Part shown: positions 6,440 to 8,261 of the stretch, piece by piece
How the letters are laid out: each line of letters starts with the position of its first letter
How positions within the stretch are numbered: position 1 is the stretch's first letter
NCBI GenBank assembly: GCA_945872015.1
Contig: CAMBYJ010000069.1
Span: 1 to 8,261, forward strand
Source: Chitinophaga pinensis
GTDB taxonomy: Bacteria; Bacteroidota; Bacteroidia; AKYH767-A; OLB10
Reading direction: 5' to 3'
DNA length: 8,261 bases
Notes under the pieces: model-generated
What the model was told of the DNA's origin: nothing
Database searches by the model: none
What the model saw: only the letters and a program-made list of their open reading frames with translations
Translations under genes and position numbers: made by a program

Positions 6440-6447
6440 CAAATGTA
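6440..6447 (-). promoter_or_regulatory. Putative -7 element of the fkbM promoter
   Basis: TACATTTG on the minus strand fits TAnnTTTG fully and is the same octamer as in front of cyoE. It ends 7 bases before the ATG at 6432, so a transcript from it would have almost no leader. No TTG is found at the usual 17-23 nt upstream; the nearest lies 30 nt away (6480-6478), which weakens the call. Confidence 0.4.
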
Positions 6448-6478
6448 TCAATATTTATAACATCGATATACTAAAATC

Positions 6479-6508
6479 AATAATGGCCCTTTTTCAAGAG
6501 CCATTATT
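6479..6508 (-). terminator. Hairpin terminator after sucB
   Basis: A perfect 9-bp inverted repeat, AATAATGGC (6479-6487) with GCCATTATT (6500-6508), begins 4 bases beyond the sucB stop codon. One C/A mismatch separates it from an inner CTT/AAG pairing, leaving a tight TTTC loop. Read in the sucB direction, the stem ends in ATTATT and is followed by GATTTTAG, a modest U-rich tail. On the plus strand it is followed by TTTATTATA, so the element could work in both directions, but no plus-strand gene runs into it. Confidence 0.65.
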
Positions 6509-6512
6509 TTTA

Positions 6513-7748
6513 TTATACACCTAATAATACTTTCAGTGGGTCAGCCCCTCCTGTCATTAGTTTAATAGGATCTTCGATCATTTGTTTAACCTTCACTAAA
6601 AACCCTACTGACTCTCGTCCATCAATAATACGATGATCATAGGAAAGCGCCAAATACATAATTGGTCGTACTTCTACTTTTCCATTCACTACTACTGCGC
6701 GCTCAACAATATTATGCATACCTAAGATTGCGCTTTGAGGAGGATTAATAATTGGAGTTGACATCATTGACCCAAATACACCGCCGTTAGTAATTGTAAA
6801 TGTACCGCCATTCATATCATCAACAGTAATTTTTCCGTCGCGTGCTTTAGATGCAAGCGCGGCAATTGTCGATTCAATTTCTGCAAGGGTTAATACCTCA
6901 GCGTTACGAATAACCGGCACCATCAATCCTTTAGGAGCACTAACTGCAATACCAACATCGCAGTAGTTATGATATACAATTTCTTCTCCGTCAATTTGTG
7001 CATTCACAGCAGGGAATGCTTGAAGTGCTTCTGTAACTGCCTTTGTAAAGAAACTCATGAAGCCTAATCCAATTCCATGTTTTTCTTTGAACGCATCTTT
7101 GTATTGCTTTCTTAAATTCATTACCGCACTCATATCTACTTCGTTGAAAGTAGTTAGCATAGCAGTATTACGCTTTACTGAAACTAATCGCTCAGAAACT
7201 TTCTTGCGCAGCATAGTCATTTTTTCGCGCTTCTGATCGCGAGATATTTCATGTGTTGGCATTGCTAAACGTGGTGTACCATTCTTCATTGCATTGACAA
7301 CATCACCTTTCGTAATTCTTCCATCTTTTCCTGACGATGCAACTTGATTTGGAGCGATATTATTTTCGTCCATCATCTTTTTAGCTGCTACACTTGGATG
7401 TCCGTTAGCATATGAATCCTTTGCGCCTGCAGCAACAGCTGCTACTGGAGCCGCTACCGTTTCAGCCTTTGCAGGCTCTGCTTTCTTGGCTTCTTTCTTT
7501 GCAGGAGCTTTTGCAGATGTATCGATGGAAGCAACCACTGTTCCTACAGCGATTGTTTCACCTTCTTTGGCTAATGTTTTTAAAACACCATCTGCTTCGG
7601 CAACCAATGTTAGTGTTGCTTTATCAGAATCAATTTCTGCAATCTCTTCGTCTTTCTCTACGTAATCGCCATCGTTTTTAATCCAACGTGCAATTTGTAC
7701 TTCACTGATTGACTCACCTGGAGAAGGAACTTTTATTTCTACTGCCAT
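6513..7748 (-). CDS. sucB: 2-oxoglutarate dehydrogenase E2, dihydrolipoyl succinyltransferase
   Basis: A 411-residue E2 subunit of the 2-oxoglutarate dehydrogenase complex, which passes the succinyl group from E1 to CoA in the TCA cycle. The order is a single lipoyl domain (about 2-77) with the lipoylated lysine K43 in EIDSDKATLTL, an Ala/Pro/Lys-rich flexible linker (about 78-115), a peripheral subunit-binding domain for E1/E3 (about 117-152, SVAAKKMMDENNIAP to ITKGDVVNAM), a second short linker, and the catalytic domain (about 175-411). The active-site motif is DHRIIDGRES (371-380), with H372 and D376. SucB rather than a pyruvate dehydrogenase E2 is indicated by the sucA gene directly upstream, the single lipoyl domain, and the DHRIIDGRE motif. 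The gene follows sucA after 36 nt and is closed by a hairpin terminator, so it is the last gene of its transcript. Also called odhB. Confidence 0.96.
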   Translation of the reverse strand: MAVEIKVPSPGESISEVQIARWIKNDGDYVEKDEEIAEIDSDKATLTLVAEADGVLKTLAKEGETIAVGTVVASIDTSAKAPAKKEAKKAEPAKAETVAAPVAAVAAGAKDSYANGHPSVAAKKMMDENNIAPNQVASSGKDGRITKGDVVNAMKNGTPRLAMPTHEISRDQKREKMTMLRKKVSERLVSVKRNTAMLTTFNEVDMSAVMNLRKQYKDAFKEKHGIGLGFMSFFTKAVTEALQAFPAVNAQIDGEEIVYHNYCDVGIAVSAPKGLMVPVIRNAEVLTLAEIESTIAALASKARDGKITVDDMNGGTFTITNGGVFGSMMSTPIINPPQSAILGMHNIVERAVVVNGKVEVRPIMYLALSYDHRIIDGRESVGFLVKVKQMIEDPIKLMTGGADPLKVLLGV

Positions 7749-7762
7749 AATATTTTTGTTTT

Positions 7763-7777
7763 CGTAGGTGCGCTACG
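7763..7777 (-). other. Small hairpin in the sucA-sucB gap
   Basis: CGTAG (7763-7767) and CTACG (7773-7777) are perfect inverted repeats around a 5-base loop, within the 36-nt gap between the sucA stop and the sucB ATG. No U-tract follows on the minus strand, where the next bases are AAAACAAAAATATT, so it does not look like a terminator. It could shape translation of sucB or be an mRNA processing site, or it may be chance. Confidence 0.3.
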
Positions 7778-7784
7778 TTATAAT

Positions 7785-8261
7785 TTAAATTAATACGGGT
7801 ATTTCTGATTTTGCAAATGCTTTTTCGATAAGTGCATGCTGTTCTTTATCATGTTGCTTATGTGAACCTGTTGCAGGACTCGCGCTTGCTTCACGAGCAA
7901 TAACTTTCAACTCTACGTTCGTCCATGTGCGCAATAGATATGACCATGCACCCATGTTTTCAGGTTCTTCTTGAAGCCACACGAACTCTGTTGCATTTTT
8001 ATATTTCGCCACAATTGCATCTAACTGCTTTTGCGGGAATGGATATAACTGTTCAACACGTACTACTGCTACTCCACTTTCTTTATCTGACTCCTGACGG
8101 TCTAGTAAATCATAGTACACTTTGCCAGAGCAGAAAACTACTCTGCGTGTTGATTTTGCAGTAGCTTTAGCATCATCAATTACTTCCTGAAAACCACCTT
8201 TTGTTAAGTCAGCAATTTCAGAAACGCATTTTGGATGACGCAATAAACTCTTAGGTGTAAA
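7785..8261 (-). CDS. sucA: 2-oxoglutarate dehydrogenase E1, C-terminal part (cut by window edge)
   Basis: The minus strand is open from the window edge to the TAA at 7785, giving the last 158 residues of the thiamine-diphosphate-dependent E1 subunit; the rest lies outside. The fragment starts FTPKSLLRHPKC, the conserved (S/T)PKSLLRHP block of SucA. It continues with VFCSGKVYYDLL, VAVVRVEQLYPFPQKQL, FVWLQEEPENMGAWSYL and REASASPATGSHKQH, which match the family's C-terminal domain closely in order and spacing. This region helps form the dimer and the allosteric acetyl-CoA site in known SucA proteins. The enzyme decarboxylates 2-oxoglutarate and succinylates the lipoyl group of SucB, encoded 36 nt downstream. 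Any internal start codon in this stretch is irrelevant, because the frame is open through the edge. The family member is normally around 900 residues long. Confidence 0.96.
   Translation of the reverse strand, partial: FTPKSLLRHPKCVSEIADLTKGGFQEVIDDAKATAKSTRRVVFCSGKVYYDLLDRQESDKESGVAVVRVEQLYPFPQKQLDAIVAKYKNATEFVWLQEEPENMGAWSYLLRTWTNVELKVIAREASASPATGSHKQHDKEQHALIEKAFAKSEIPVLI

Noticed and set aside
5551..6512. The fkbM region as a genomic island or mobile element.
   Set aside because: No transposase, integrase, terminal repeats or tRNA is present. Only a single AT-rich gene is seen, which is not enough for such a call.
7412..7681. Plus-strand open frame of 89 codons rich in Leu and Gln, opposite sucB.
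   Set aside because: It is the antisense of the lipoyl domain and Ala/Lys/Pro-rich linker of sucB. Its composition is a by-product of that sequence, and it shows no start region or domain.

Overview
The window looks like ordinary core chromosome of an aerobic, AT-rich member of the Bacteroidota. The evidence is the late cytochrome-oxidase gene order (cyoE, two COX3-type genes, subunit IV, SCO, DUF420), the lack of clear Shine-Dalgarno sequences, and promoter elements of the Bacteroidota type (TTG or TTTG, about 19 nt, TAnnTTTG). I cannot place it more finely than phylum. No tRNA, rRNA, CRISPR array, insertion sequence or phage gene is visible.

Layout from left to right. Positions 1-3762 (all minus strand, read right to left) hold a compact respiratory cassette: cyoE (heme O synthase), a short and then a long cytochrome oxidase subunit III, subunit IV, a SCO1/SenC copper chaperone, and a DUF420 membrane protein cut by the window edge. 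Gaps are 2 to 35 nt, so this is probably one transcript, starting from a strong-looking promoter directly in front of cyoE. Subunits I and II are not in the window. Positions 3830-4813 (minus) encode a LuxE/PaaK-like acyl-activating protein. It is divergent from an Nfu-type Fe-S scaffold protein at 4917-5549 (plus), and the 103-bp gap between them holds promoter-like elements for both. Positions 5551-6432 (minus) encode a FkbM-type methyltransferase whose stop codon lies 1 bp from that of nfu. Positions 6513-8261 (minus) hold sucB and the 3' end of sucA, the E2 and E1 components of 2-oxoglutarate dehydrogenase, followed by a hairpin terminator.

Most of the genes serve aerobic energy metabolism. 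SucAB runs a TCA step that needs lipoylated E2. Nfu proteins supply Fe-S clusters to enzymes that include lipoate synthase. The cox cassette builds, metallates and supplies heme to a terminal oxidase. The LuxE-like and FkbM genes are the two of uncertain role.

I did not find a convincing undescribed system. The points most worth a second look are the LuxE-like gene without lux neighbours, the short COX3 paralogue lacking the family's acidic residue, the promoters sitting almost on top of the cyoE and fkbM start codons, and the nfu/sucAB proximity.
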